From an endosymbiont of Lamellibrachia barhami (GTDB lineage Bacteria > Pseudomonadota > Gammaproteobacteria > Chromatiales > Chromatiaceae): DNA of 64,000 nucleotides. Every line of letters starts with the position of its first letter. Within the stretch, counting starts at the first letter, position 1. Of this stretch, positions 33,020 to 44,132 are shown in pieces. The position numbers and the translations under genes were made by a program. The notes beneath the pieces are model-generated. The model saw nothing but the letters and a program-made list of their open reading frames with translations. It searched no databases and had not been told where the DNA came from. The stretch spans positions 3,664,523 through 3,728,522 of the forward strand of contig NZ_JAAVSH020000001.1 of NCBI RefSeq assembly GCF_011947365.2. Direction: 5' to 3'.

Positions 33020-33092
33020 TGTAGGATGCTGGTGAGCTTGCGAACCGCATCATTTATGATCGATGCGGTTCGTTTCTCACCAGCATCCTACA
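33020..33092. repeat. 'GTAGGATG' palindromic repeat copy
   Basis: tgtaggatgctggtgagc...gcgaaccgcatc...gatgcggttcg...ctcaccagcatcctaca. Confidence 0.85.
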
Positions 33093-33144
33093 TGTTATCT
33101 CCATATCCAGCATGAGCTGAATAGTTACGAGAGAGACAGAGATC

Positions 33145-33627
33145 ATGAGCTTCGAATTTAATGCCGATGAAGTCTTCGAGATGGCCGAGCAGATCGAGAG
33201 AAACGGGGCGGAGTTTTACCGTAAGGCTGCCGGGACCGTTATCGGCGACCCTGCAGGCAGAGACTTCCTCATCGAGCTTGCCCGGATGGAAGAGGAGCAT
33301 GAGGATGTTTTTTCAGACATACGGAAATCCCTGACGGATGAGCAGCGGAAGTCGACTGTTGCGGATCCCAATGACGAGGCCATCGGCTACCTGCGTTCGC
33401 TTGCGGATACCCGGGTTTTTTTCCAGAAAGAGATAGATACATCTTCAATGGAGGAGATCCTGAAAGCGGCCATAATGACCGAGAAAGATTCGATCGCATT
33501 CTACCTGGGAATGAAGGAAATGGTCCCGGAGAGGGGCGGCAAGGACAAAATCGACCAGATCATCCAAGAGGAAATGAGCCATATTCGCCTCCTGAGTCAA
33601 GAACTCATTACACGCAGGAGTGGGTAG
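33145..33627 (+). CDS. Ferritin-like/rubrerythrin-type diiron protein (second paralog)
   Basis: QIERNGAEFYRKAA, ARMEEEHEDVFSDI, EEMSHIRLL carboxylate motifs. Confidence 0.8.
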   Translation: MSFEFNADEVFEMAEQIERNGAEFYRKAAGTVIGDPAGRDFLIELARMEEEHEDVFSDIRKSLTDEQRKSTVADPNDEAIGYLRSLADTRVFFQKEIDTSSMEEILKAAIMTEKDSIAFYLGMKEMVPERGGKDKIDQIIQEEMSHIRLLSQELITRRSG

Positions 33628-33902
33628 AGATAATCGAACGCTTGAGCAGGTTGGGTTAGGCAGTCTTTTTGCCCGTAACCCAATAATTTACGCCATTCTT
33701 GTCGTGTTACGCTACGCTAACATAACCTACTGTTTGTTAAGGTAGTTGGCGAGGCTTTGACAATACGAACACCATCGCCTTAAGTTAAGTGCCATTTCGC
33801 TCAGAGACGGTACGTTTCCCCATTGCTGTCGTTGCCTCTACCTGCAGCTGCGACCAGCAAGACAAGCTGGATCAATATTCTGCGGTCCTCCGGAAGAACA
33901 TT

Positions 33903-34181
33903 ATGAATGTAAATGAACCCCGGCAGTCGAAGTGGGAGTGGCTGGAGAATCCCGATTCCACATTCGAGTTGCATAGCACCGAGCGGAGAGCGTTTTACGA
34001 GTGGCAGGTGGCCGACAAGGAATGGTCGAAGGTCACCTGCGGTTTGGATGCCAAGGGCGGAAAGCAAAAGCAGTCGAAGAAAAACAAAAAGCTGCTGAAG
34101 GCATTGAATAAACGCTTAAATAAGGCGGCTAAGGCGTATAAAATAGCCAGAAGCAGGCTGCACGACGCTTGGTCTGCCTGA
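33903..34181 (+). CDS. Small Lys-rich hypothetical protein
   Basis: ORF 33789-34181 with plausible internal start MNVNEPRQSKWEWL; basic C-terminus. Confidence 0.45.
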   Translation: MNVNEPRQSKWEWLENPDSTFELHSTERRAFYEWQVADKEWSKVTCGLDAKGGKQKQSKKNKKLLKALNKRLNKAAKAYKIARSRLHDAWSA

Positions 34182-34525
34182 ATCCCTTGAGGGATGTCTG
34201 CCTGGAGAAAAAGGCGCTACCCTATCGATTGTAAAGATGGAACAGCACCTTTAATGCGGCCCTTATTTTAACCTGATTACCCGTAAAATTCAGTCATGAT
34301 CTGAGAGTGTTTTTCAATCCGCAAATAACGCAATTTTTCCTTATGTATTAAGACATTGCATCCGTCCAATAAGCCCTGTTCTGTAATCATTGAACCGGCC
34401 GATGCAGATGGATAACCATCAGGTTTTCATACAAAATCAATGCATTTGCGCTTTTTGCGTTGTTCGCGGACAAATCTCTTTCCCTATAGCAGCTGAGTGA
34501 TAGGGATAATCAGATATTTTAATGC

Positions 34526-35077
34526 TCAATAGCGCCCATGCTGGTGGTGGATATAATTACTCATTTCCACGTACTGCATGTTCATGCGCTTCGTGATCTC
34601 GTGTACCTCTCGGGCAATGGCGCGCATCAGTTTGTAAACTATTTGCGGGTGCTCATCCAGCAGACTTTCAAGGTGCTTTCTCTTGATTTGGAGGACATCC
34701 GTGGTGCAGTCCGCCTGGAGTGTGGCGCTGTGTTCCGAACCGTCCAGAAATCCCATTTCGCCGGCCATCTCCCCCTCTCGGATGCACGCCAAGGTGACAT
34801 GCTCACCACCCCCAGTCCCCCTATTCACCTGCAGGCGTCCCTTGATTAATATGTAAAGGGAATCGTCCTTTTTCCCCTGTTGAATCAGGATTTGGCCTTT
34901 TTTCAAGGTAATAACTGTAGCGATTCCTGCCAGCCGACCACACTCCCCGTCGTCCAACTCGCTTACGAAGGGTAGCTTGCAAACCGCATCCATATGTTTT
35001 TCTATGTTTCTTGCTCTTTTTTTCATTCCCTTTTTTGTTTCGGCTTGAGTTTCTTTCGGACTGCTTTTTTCTGCCAT
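34526..35077 (-). CDS. Cyclic-nucleotide-binding-domain protein
   Basis: cNMP fold: KKGQILIQQGKKDDSLYILIKGRLQV...GEMAGEMGFLDGSEHSATLQA. Confidence 0.85.
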   Translation of the reverse strand: MAEKSSPKETQAETKKGMKKRARNIEKHMDAVCKLPFVSELDDGECGRLAGIATVITLKKGQILIQQGKKDDSLYILIKGRLQVNRGTGGGEHVTLACIREGEMAGEMGFLDGSEHSATLQADCTTDVLQIKRKHLESLLDEHPQIVYKLMRAIAREVHEITKRMNMQYVEMSNYIHHQHGRY

Positions 35078-35743
35078 GATTTAACCCTCGTCAGCTCAGC
35101 TTTAAATTAGGTATCGATCAAACACCTGTCTATCCCAATGCGGACTGGTGGGCGTCACCATCACGGCCACCCGCTGTCCCGCACTGGGGTCCTTGCCGCG
35201 GGTATTTTTCCCTTCCACCCTCAGCTGTGGGGCTCGATCAGGCTGGTGGAGAAGAACACCGCATCGGAATCCCTCCATCAGTTCCGAAAATCCCACATGA
35301 GTATCATAGTGGATGTTTGCTACAAAATAGAGGACATAGTCGATCTCCTTGTCGAGTTGCTCGTAGGGCAGGCGGTAACTCGGCACGCTGTAGCGCAGCA
35401 AGCCATGCCCATATTCCTTTTTTTTGTTACGGTATTGTTACTGCAATGCCAGTATAATTAAAAAATTTCTGGTGTGGGTATCAGTCGTGGAGCATAGATG
35501 GCCCCTTCTCGGGCGTGCTCATGTCAGTTTTTTACCCCTGTCAGCCTTGTCCAGTACATCCGTGCATCGCTGCCGGGATTTTTTTGCAAGGGAAGGTTTG
35601 CGTGCCGCGTTCGGTTTCTTTATGGTATTTCTGCGCAAACAGTAAGGGTGATACCTGAACAGGCTGGCTTTGGCCGCATCGATGGTGGAACCTGCCCAGA
35701 CCACCGACGGTAATAAATTAACGAGTTCCTAAGGAGGAACCAA

Positions 35744-37663
35744 ATGAAGCCTTTGAATTTGACGGAGAAAATCCTGCTCGACCACCTAGTTGATGGGAAT
35801 GAGCTACCCGCGCCCGGTACTGTGATCAAGATCAGGGTGGACGAGGCCTTCACTCAGGATGCCACCGGCACCATGTGCATGCTGCAGCTGGAGGCTATGG
35901 GCGTCAACCGAGTCAAGCCGCTCTCCGTCAACTTTGTCGACCACAGTATGTTGCAGGTCGGGTTTCGTAATCCGGACGACCACGAATATCTGAAGACTGT
36001 GGCCCAGAAGCTGGGCATTGTCTACTCTCCGGCAGGCACCGGCATCTGCCACTTTCTGAACATAGAGAACTTCGTCAAGCCGGGCATGACCGGCGTAGGT
36101 GCGGACAGCCATACCGTGAACGCCGGCGGCTGCGGCGCTATCTTCATGGGTGCCGGCGGCTACGACGTGGCTTTGGCGATGGCCACCGGCGAGTACAGCA
36201 TGCCCATGCCCAAGGTGGTCAAGGTCAATCTCACCGGTTCAATACAGCCCGGCGTAATGGCCATGGACGTTATCCTCAAGATGCTGGAGATCAACGGCGT
36301 CAAAGGCGGCAAGGGCACCGTCTTCGAATATGCGGGGTCTGACGTCGCCAGCCTCTCCCTCACCGAACGCGCCACCATCACCAATATGGGCGCCGAGATG
36401 GGCGCCACCACATCCATCTTCCCCAGTGACGAACGCACCCAGGCGTTCCTTGAGGAGCGTGGACGCGGTCAGGACTACCAGCCGCTAGCGGCTGAAGAGG
36501 GGGCTGAGTATGAGCGGGTCATCGATATCGATCTCTCCGCCCTGGAGCCGTCGATCGCCATCTATCCCTCTCCCGGCAACGTGGAGAAAGTATCAGATCA
36601 TGTTGGCGAGAAGATCAACCAGGTCTCCGTGGGCAGCTGCACCAACAGCTCCTATGAGAACATCGCCTCTTTCGCCGAATTACTGAAGGGCAAGCGCGTC
36701 TCCGTGGACACCCTGCTCTATCCCGGCTCCCGCTCCGTGGCCATGCAGTTGGCCGAGTCCGGTTACATGACCACGCTTCTCCACTCCGGTGTGCGCATCC
36801 AGGATAATGGCTGCGGCGCCTGTATCGGTCAGGGTGGTTCCCCGGTGAGCAAGGGCATCTCCCTGCGCACCTTCAACCGTAACTTCCCCAAGCGCTCCGG
36901 CACCGCCGACGCCGAGGTTCATCTGGTCAGCCCGTTGGTGGCGGCGGCCAGCGCCATCACCGGTGAGATCACCCTGCCCCAGGGGGATGTAGAGATCAAA
37001 CAGACGCCGACGATCCTGGATATGGAATCCTTCATCATGCCCCTGCCCCAGGAAGAGGCGGAGAAGGTAGAGGTCATCCGCGGCCCCAACATCATGGCCC
37101 TGCCGAATTTCGACCCGCTGCCCGACACCCTGAAAGGCGAGGTTCTGCTGAAGCTGGGCGACAACATCAGCACCGATGACATCCAGCCCGCCGGCACCTT
37201 CCTGCCGTTGCGCTCCAATGTCAAAGAGTACGCCATGCAGGCCACCTTCAATCCGGTGGACCCGAGCTTCTCCACCCGTGCCTGCGAACATCGTGATGCC
37301 GGCGGTCACGGTATCATCGTCGGCGGTGAGAACTATGGTCAGGGCAGCTCACGCGAGCACGCGGCGCTCTGTCCCCGCTGGTTGGGCATTCGTGCCGTGG
37401 TGGTCTCCCAGTTTGCGCGTATCCACGTGGCCAATCTGGTCAACTTCGGTATCGTGCCCCTGACCTTCGCGAATGAGGCGGACTACGAGAAGATCAACCA
37501 GGGTGATACAGTCTCCATTGATGTCTCCAACCTTGAAGGGGATCTTTTTCTGGAGGTCAACGGCGAGCGGATCCCACTGAACCCGGCCTTCGAACCTGGT
37601 GACGTGGCGCCCCTGAAGACCGGCGGTTCACTACCCCTGTTCAAATCAACCTATAAAGGCTAA
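35744..37663 (+). CDS. Aconitate hydratase
   Basis: ADSHTVNAGGCG, VGSCTNSSYENI, CGACIGQGG cluster ligands, YGQGSSREHAAL. Confidence 0.95.
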   Translation: MKPLNLTEKILLDHLVDGNELPAPGTVIKIRVDEAFTQDATGTMCMLQLEAMGVNRVKPLSVNFVDHSMLQVGFRNPDDHEYLKTVAQKLGIVYSPAGTGICHFLNIENFVKPGMTGVGADSHTVNAGGCGAIFMGAGGYDVALAMATGEYSMPMPKVVKVNLTGSIQPGVMAMDVILKMLEINGVKGGKGTVFEYAGSDVASLSLTERATITNMGAEMGATTSIFPSDERTQAFLEERGRGQDYQPLAAEEGAEYERVIDIDLSALEPSIAIYPSPGNVEKVSDHVGEKINQVSVGSCTNSSYENIASFAELLKGKRVSVDTLLYPGSRSVAMQLAESGYMTTLLHSGVRIQDNGCGACIGQGGSPVSKGISLRTFNRNFPKRSGTADAEVHLVSPLVAAASAITGEITLPQGDVEIKQTPTILDMESFIMPLPQEEAEKVEVIRGPNIMALPNFDPLPDTLKGEVLLKLGDNISTDDIQPAGTFLPLRSNVKEYAMQATFNPVDPSFSTRACEHRDAGGHGIIVGGENYGQGSSREHAALCPRWLGIRAVVVSQFARIHVANLVNFGIVPLTFANEADYEKINQGDTVSIDVSNLEGDLFLEVNGERIPLNPAFEPGDVAPLKTGGSLPLFKSTYKG

Positions 37664-37669
37664 GCAATC

Positions 37670-39238
37670 ATGGCAATGAAGATTGGTATCCCGAAAGAGT
37701 GCCACGAAGGTGAGCAACGGGTTGCTGCCACTCCCGAGACTGCCGAGCGGCTGCAGAAGCTGGGCTTCTCGGTGGCTATACAGGCGGGAGCAGGGGCTGG
37801 GGCAAACTTCAGCGACGACGCCTTCCGCGAGGCGGGTGTCGAGATTGCGGAAGAGGCCAAGACCCTGTGGGCCGAGTCCGACATCATACTCAAGGTACGC
37901 GCCCCGGATATCGACTGCCCAACCTGCCGGGACGAGACCGAACTGTTGCGCGAGGGCGGCACCCTCATCAGCTTCATCTGGCCAGCCCAGAACGAGGAGC
38001 TGATGCAGAAGCTGGCCGCACGCAAGGCCACCGTGCTGGCGATGGACAGTGTTCCCCGTATCTCCCGCGCACAGAAGTTGGATGCACTCAGCTCCATGGC
38101 CAACATTGCCGGTTACCGCGCCGTGGTGGAGGCAGCCAACCAGTTTGGCCGCTTCTTCACAGGTCAGGTGACCGCTGCGGGCAAGGTGCCGCCGGCCAAG
38201 GTTCTGGTCATCGGCGCTGGCGTCGCAGGTCTGGCCGCCATTGGCGCGGCTGGCTCCATGGGCGCCATGGTGCGCGCCTTCGACACCCGCCCCGAGGTCA
38301 AGGAGCAGGTGGAGAGCATGGGCGCTGAGTTCCTGATGCTGGAATTCGAGGAGGAGGAGGGCGGATCCCCAGGCACCGGCTACGCCAAGACCATGAGCAA
38401 GGAGTTCATCGAGGCGGAGATGAAACTGTTTGCCGAACAGGCGATGGATGTGGATATCATCATCACCACCGCCTTGATCCCCGGCAGACCGGCCCCTGAA
38501 CTGATCACTTCAGGTATGGTCGAGTCGATGAAGGACGGCAGCGTCATCGTCGATCTGGCCGCTGAGCAGGGTGGCAACTGCGCCCTGACGGAGCCGGGCA
38601 AGGTGGCCGTCAAACACGGTGTCACCATCATCGGTTATACAGATCTGCCCAGCCGTCTGGCGACGCAGTCGAGCCAGCTCTATGGCACCAACCTGCGTCA
38701 CCTGCTGACAGATCTGACCCCTGGGAAGGATGGTCAGATCGTGGTGGACATGGAGGACGACGTTATCCGTGGCGCTACGGTAATCAAGGATGGCGAGATC
38801 ACCTGGCCGCCGCCACAGATCAAGGTATCGGCGGCCCCGGCGACCAAACCGGCAACCGCGGCCCCGCCGCAGCCGATTGAAGCCGATGTGAAAAAGAGTG
38901 GCTGGGTCGGTGCCGTCGGCCTTGCCGTCGGTGGATTATTGCTGGCCGCTCTGGGTCAGGTCTCGCCGCCGGAATTCCTGTCGCACCTCACGGTGTTCGT
39001 ATTGGCCTGTTTCATCGGTTATATGGTGATCTGGAACGTCACCCCCGCCCTGCATACACCACTGATGTCGGTGACCAATGCAATCAGTGGCATCATCGTC
39101 ATCGGCGCCATGCTGCAGATATCCAGTTCGAGCGGGCTGGTGCTAATACTGGCGTTCGTCGCCGTCCTGATCGCAACCATCAACATCGCCGGCGGCTTCT
39201 GGGTCACCCAGCGCATGTTGAAGATGTTCCAGAAGTGA
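37670..39238 (+). CDS. pntA: NAD(P) transhydrogenase alpha subunit
   Basis: [43 protein letters not shown]-terminal TM helices. Confidence 0.96.
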   Translation: MAMKIGIPKECHEGEQRVAATPETAERLQKLGFSVAIQAGAGAGANFSDDAFREAGVEIAEEAKTLWAESDIILKVRAPDIDCPTCRDETELLREGGTLISFIWPAQNEELMQKLAARKATVLAMDSVPRISRAQKLDALSSMANIAGYRAVVEAANQFGRFFTGQVTAAGKVPPAKVLVIGAGVAGLAAIGAAGSMGAMVRAFDTRPEVKEQVESMGAEFLMLEFEEEEGGSPGTGYAKTMSKEFIEAEMKLFAEQAMDVDIIITTALIPGRPAPELITSGMVESMKDGSVIVDLAAEQGGNCALTEPGKVAVKHGVTIIGYTDLPSRLATQSSQLYGTNLRHLLTDLTPGKDGQIVVDMEDDVIRGATVIKDGEITWPPPQIKVSAAPATKPATAAPPQPIEADVKKSGWVGAVGLAVGGLLLAALGQVSPPEFLSHLTVFVLACFIGYMVIWNVTPALHTPLMSVTNAISGIIVIGAMLQISSSSGLVLILAFVAVLIATINIAGGFWVTQRMLKMFQK

Positions 39239-39248
39239 GGTTTGATAG

Positions 39249-40667
39249 ATGACTTCAGGTATGCAAACAGCTTTTTACGTCGTTTCCGCCATCCTTTTCA
39301 TTCTGGCCCTGGGTGGTTTGAGTAACCCGGAAACAGCCCGGCGCGGCAACGCCTACGGCATCGCCGGCATGGGTCTGGCCCTGATCGCCACCATCTTCAT
39401 GGGTGATCAGGTCCACGGCGGCGGTTACACCTGGCTGGCGGCGGCCATGATCATCGGCGCCAGCATCGGCCTCTTCCTCGCCATCAAGGTGCAGATGACC
39501 GAGATGCCGGAACTGGTGGCCATGCTCCACAGCTTCGTCGGTATGGCGGCGGTATTGGTAGGTTTCGCCGGCTATTTCGGTCCGGCGGAAGACCCGGCCC
39601 AGGCCCTCACCGGCGCGGCATCGATCATCCACGAAATCGAGATCTACATCGGCGTTCTGATCGGTGCGATCACCTTCACCGGCTCCGTGGTCGCCTTTGG
39701 CAAGCTCAAGGGGATTATCACCAGCAAACCGCTGATGCTGCCGGCGCGTCACTGGCTCAATCTTGGACTGGGCATTGCCACCATCTTTCTGGCGACCCTT
39801 TTCGTCGGCGGCGAGCACAGCAGCACGGCCATTACCGCACTGGTCATCATGACCCTTATCGCCTTTGTCTTCGGCGTGCATATGGTGATGGCCATCGGCG
39901 GCGCCGACATGCCGGTGGTGGTCTCCATGCTCAACAGCTACTCAGGTTGGGCGGCGGCGGCCACCGGCTTCATGCTGAACAATGATCTGCTGATCATTAC
40001 CGGCGCTTTGGTAGGCTCCAGCGGCGCCATCCTCTCCTACATCATGTGTCGCGCCATGAACCGCAAGTTCCTGGCGGTAATCGCCGGTGGCTTCGGCACC
40101 GCAGGCGGCACGGTGGTTCCGTCGGGCGACGGCGAACAACAGGAGTACTCCCCGGAGACCTCCGCCGATGAGACGGCCGAGATGCTGAACAATGCCAAGG
40201 AGGTGGTCATAGTCCCCGGCTACGGCATGGCCGTGGCTCAGGCCCAGCACACCATCAACGACATCACCCGCAAGCTGCGCGCCAAGGATATCAACGTGCG
40301 CTTCGCCATCCATCCGGTTGCGGGCCGCATGCCGGGCCATATGAACGTGCTGTTGGCCGAGGCCAAGGTACCCTACGACATCGTGCTGGAGATGGACGAA
40401 ATCAACGAGGACCTTCCAAAGGTAGATGTGGTGCTGGTGATCGGCGCCAACGACATCGTCAACCCCAGCGCCCTGGACGATCCCACAAGTCCCATCGCCG
40501 GCATGCCGGTACTGGAGGTCTGGAACGCAAGATCCGTGGTGGTGATGAAGCGCGGCAGGGGCGTCGGTTATGCCGGCGTGGACAACCCTCTGTTCTTCAG
40601 GGACAACACCCGCATGCTCTACGGTGACGCCAAGGCAAGCGTCGATGCCATCCTGGGTATTATCTAG
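39249..40667 (+). CDS. pntB: NAD(P) transhydrogenase beta subunit
   Basis: Multi-TM N-terminus, [43 protein letters not shown]. Confidence 0.96.
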   Translation: MTSGMQTAFYVVSAILFILALGGLSNPETARRGNAYGIAGMGLALIATIFMGDQVHGGGYTWLAAAMIIGASIGLFLAIKVQMTEMPELVAMLHSFVGMAAVLVGFAGYFGPAEDPAQALTGAASIIHEIEIYIGVLIGAITFTGSVVAFGKLKGIITSKPLMLPARHWLNLGLGIATIFLATLFVGGEHSSTAITALVIMTLIAFVFGVHMVMAIGGADMPVVVSMLNSYSGWAAAATGFMLNNDLLIITGALVGSSGAILSYIMCRAMNRKFLAVIAGGFGTAGGTVVPSGDGEQQEYSPETSADETAEMLNNAKEVVIVPGYGMAVAQAQHTINDITRKLRAKDINVRFAIHPVAGRMPGHMNVLLAEAKVPYDIVLEMDEINEDLPKVDVVLVIGANDIVNPSALDDPTSPIAGMPVLEVWNARSVVVMKRGRGVGYAGVDNPLFFRDNTRMLYGDAKASVDAILGII

Positions 40668-40696
40668 GAGGTTGTCGGAAACCCGACAACCTCCTA
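40665..40696 (+). terminator. Strong hairpin overlapping pntB stop codon (taggaggttgtcgg-aaac-ccgacaacctccta)
   Basis: 14-bp perfect stem, 4-nt loop; stem sequence closely resembles the TIR of the 32825-32992 element. Confidence 0.6.
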
Positions 40697-40907
40697 AGCC
40701 TATGGGTATCTCTTTAGTCCTCTCCCCAAGATTTTTTTCAGGGAGAGGGCTTTATAAAGCTGAGTTGAGCAGCTTGCCTGCTCAAACGAAACTTATGCCC
40801 TGTGGGTATAAAGGGATACTGAGGCGCATCAGTGCGCCGGACAGGCGACTGTTCCAGAAATTGAATCTTCTCAAATAATCCACACTGCTCTGATTAAGGA
40901 GAACCTT

Positions 40908-41894
40908 ATGGCCAAAGCCCCTGTTCGAGTTGCCGTTTCCGGCGCCGGAGGCCAGATCGGTTACGCGCTGCTGTTCCGTATCGCCGCCGGCGAGATGTTA
41001 GGCAATGACCAGCCTGTCATCCTGCAATTACTGGAAGTACCGCACGAACGTGCGCAACAGGCCCTTAAGGGCGTCATGATGGAACTGGAGGACTGCGCTT
41101 TCCCGTTGTTGGCGGGCATGATCGGCACAGATGACCCCAATACTGCCTTCAAGGATGCCGACTATGCTTTGCTGGTTGGCGCCATGCCACGTGGCCCCGG
41201 CATGGAACGCAAGGATCTGTTGCTGAAAAACGCCACGATCTTTATTGAGCAGGGCAGAGCGCTGGATGAGGTGGCGTCCCGCGACATCCATGTGACCATC
41301 GTCGGAAATCCCGCCAACACCAACGGTCTGATCACCATGAACGCAGCAAAGAGCCTGCAGCGGGAAAACTTCAGTTCGATGATGCGCCTGGATCTCCACA
41401 GAGCTATCTCCATGCTCGCCAGCAAGGCCGGGGAACCGGTGGACTCCGTCGAGCGGATGGCGCTTTGGGGCAACCACTCTCCAGCCATGTATCCCGACAT
41501 CCGCTTCGCTACCATCGCGGGTGAGGAAGCATCCAAGCGGATCGACGAGACATGGTACAGAGACGAGTTTATTCCCAATGTCGGCAAGCGGGGAGCCGCC
41601 GTCATTAAGGCACGTGGCCTCTCCTCCGCCGCTTCAGCCGCCAACGCCATCATCGCCCACAATCGCGACTGGGCGCTGGGTTCTTCTGGACGCTGGGTCT
41701 CCATGGGAGTCGCCTCTGATGGTTCTTACGACATCCCGGAAGGCCTGTTTTTCGGTATGCCCTGCACTTGTGACCAAGGCAAATGGGAGGTGGTCAAGGG
41801 TCTTGATATCGATCCCTTTTCCCGCCAGATGATGGATCGGTCACTGGCCGAGCTCCAGGAGGAGCGCGACGCCGTCAAGCATCTGTTTACCTGA
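40908..41894 (+). CDS. mdh: Malate dehydrogenase
   Basis: [48 protein letters not shown]. Confidence 0.95.
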   Translation: MAKAPVRVAVSGAGGQIGYALLFRIAAGEMLGNDQPVILQLLEVPHERAQQALKGVMMELEDCAFPLLAGMIGTDDPNTAFKDADYALLVGAMPRGPGMERKDLLLKNATIFIEQGRALDEVASRDIHVTIVGNPANTNGLITMNAAKSLQRENFSSMMRLDLHRAISMLASKAGEPVDSVERMALWGNHSPAMYPDIRFATIAGEEASKRIDETWYRDEFIPNVGKRGAAVIKARGLSSAASAANAIIAHNRDWALGSSGRWVSMGVASDGSYDIPEGLFFGMPCTCDQGKWEVVKGLDIDPFSRQMMDRSLAELQEERDAVKHLFT

Positions 41895-42011
41895 CAGGGT
41901 TTGACCGGTTACATTGCTGATCCAGAACGACGAGAACTGCTTGCAGCGCATTCTGAATCTTCATGCTCAGTAAATTATCACTAACCAGTGACCGTCCGGA
42001 AACGCTGTTTT

Positions 42012-42087
42012 TACCACGAAGCGCACGAAGAACACGAAGGGAATTCATGGTTAATCAATCTCTTACCTTCGTGTTCTTCGTGGTTAG
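42012..42087. repeat. Palindromic intergenic repeat (accacgaag...cacgaagg / ccttcgtg...cttcgtggt)
   Basis: Inverted arms taccacgaagcgcacgaagaacacgaagg and ccttcgtgttcttcgtggtta. Confidence 0.8.
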
Positions 42088-42597
42088 GTATGACTTTTCG
42101 GACAGGTACCAGAGCCTGTTAACCGCTACCTTGCCCAGCAACATCAGCTGACATTTACTGGTCAGCCATCCTCAGCCCTTTACGGGATCTGTCGTAAACC
42201 AGAATATTGCAACGTTCGCATTATTAATCCTACTGTCTTCCCCCACTAATAAATACCGTACAACCCTCATCCCGGCGGTAGTGTTTTTGCCGAAACATCT
42301 ACATTGCTTGGTATATAGGTCTATCGCGTTTTATTACGTAGCCTTCCAATTAAGCGTTATCACTTGCTGGAAATTTGTGTTTAACGATGGCTCCAATCTT
42401 CAGGCAAGTTGGAGAAAGCTAATGGGATCCGGAGATTGGAATCGATCTGCCCCCATCAGTCGAAGCTCAATATGCTCTGCCATATCCGCAAGACATCGAG
42501 TCTGATCGGTAGAGTGATCCAAGCACGGGACCTTCTTGGATTTGCGCCTGCTACACCAACTGCCAAGGCGAAGATCACTATGCGATCACCTGAAAAG

Positions 42598-43770
42598 ATG
42601 AAGTTATCCATATTGGGCACACGCGGCATCCCAGCCAAACACGGCGGCTTCGAAACCTTTGCCGAGAGGCTCGCACTCTATCTCACGGAGCGTGGGTGGG
42701 AAGTAACGGTCTATTGCCAGTTGGATGGTGCCGGCCAGACCTATGAAGATACATGGAGAGGTATCAGACGGGTGAATATCCCCGTCAAGTTGAATGGTGC
42801 GGTCGGCACGATAATGTTCGACTGGAAATCAACACTGCATGCTGCCGGCGAGGATTCTCTCAAACTGACTCTGGGTTACAACACAGCTGTATTTTCTCTC
42901 CTCTACCGTCTGAGGGGGAGAACGAATCTGTTCAATATGGACGGAATCGAATGGAAGCGCCCGAAATGGTCGCTGCCTGAAAAGATTTGGCTGATGATGA
43001 ATGAGGTGTGCGGCTGCTACCTGGGCAATCACCTGATCGCGGATCATCCTGGTATCAAACGCCACCTCGAAACCCGGGTCTCCAGTGAGAAGATCTCGGT
43101 ACTCCTCTACGGCAGCGACGCGCTCAAAGAAGCCTCCAGAGAAATGCTGGACCGATTTGGGGTCGAACCGGGAAAATATGCGCTTCTGGTCGCCCGGCCG
43201 GAACCGGAAAATTCGATCCTGGAAACGGTACGCGCCTTTTCCGCATCAGCGTCCGGCATGAAACTGGTAGTACTTGGAAACTATTATCCAGACGGCATTC
43301 CCTACCACAAAGCCGTCCTGGATGCGGCCAGCGACCAGGTTATCTTTCCAGGTGCCGTCTACGAGCCGGAAGTGATCAACGCACTGCGCTTCTATTGCGG
43401 GTTCTATATCCATGGCCATACGGTGGGCGGAACCAATCCTTCCCTGGTAGAAGCGTTGGGGGCGAAATCCCCGGTACTGGCCCATGACAACCAGTTCAAC
43501 CGCTGGGTGGCAGGAGACGGAGCCATCTATTTCCGTGACGAAGCAGAGTGCCGCGACCAAATTGCAGACCTGGTCGGCGACCAGGCAAAACTGAAAGAGA
43601 TGGCAACATCGAGCCGTCTACGCCATCAGGAGGCATTCACCTGGCCTGCTGTCCTCGGCGCCTACGAGAGTCTGCTTCGATCCTGGGCATACGGTCCGGC
43701 ATCCAAATCGTCTTCAGTACCATCCACGGTTCAGTGGGCGAAACCTTTACAGGAGAATGAAGAGTCGTAG
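42598..43770 (+). CDS. Glycosyltransferase (DUF1972/GT4-like), start at MKLSILGTRGIPAKHGGFETF
   Basis: GTRGIPAKHGGFETFAE N-terminal motif; YIHGHTVGGTNPSLVEALG. Confidence 0.85.
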   Translation: MKLSILGTRGIPAKHGGFETFAERLALYLTERGWEVTVYCQLDGAGQTYEDTWRGIRRVNIPVKLNGAVGTIMFDWKSTLHAAGEDSLKLTLGYNTAVFSLLYRLRGRTNLFNMDGIEWKRPKWSLPEKIWLMMNEVCGCYLGNHLIADHPGIKRHLETRVSSEKISVLLYGSDALKEASREMLDRFGVEPGKYALLVARPEPENSILETVRAFSASASGMKLVVLGNYYPDGIPYHKAVLDAASDQVIFPGAVYEPEVINALRFYCGFYIHGHTVGGTNPSLVEALGAKSPVLAHDNQFNRWVAGDGAIYFRDEAECRDQIADLVGDQAKLKEMATSSRLRHQEAFTWPAVLGAYESLLRSWAYGPASKSSSVPSTVQWAKPLQENEES

Positions 43771-43881
43771 AGTGTAATTGGAGTCAAATTTGCCTATCTT
43801 GCTGGAACTTAAATGAAGATAAAAAGGCAAATTTGACTCCCTGAATGCCTGCCTCAATACCTGCGCGGAAAACACGGGAAC

Positions 43882-43954
43882 GCAGGATGTGCTGAGCGTA
43901 GCGATGCGCATCTGTCGCAATTGATACGGTTCGTTATACTCACCACATCCTACA
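43882..43954. repeat. 'GTAGGATG' palindromic repeat copy
   Basis: caggatgtgctgagcgtagcgatgcgcatctg...gatacggttcgttatactcaccacatcctaca. Confidence 0.8.
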
Positions 43955-44132
43955 GGTTACCTCAGTGTTTACCATGCGCTGAAATAGATACAATCAAATT
44001 TGGAAATCATTAAGACCAAAAATCCTGATCGATAATAGTAGTTGTAATACAGATTTGTTACGCTGATCGTAACCTCGGCCAAATGTGATTGAGACGACTG
44101 GCCGGTTCCCAGCAGGACATCAATAATAACTT

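Noticed and set aside
35102-35401. 99-aa minus-strand ORF after the cNMP-binding gene
   Set aside because: No recognisable domain; may be a gene remnant but cannot be supported.
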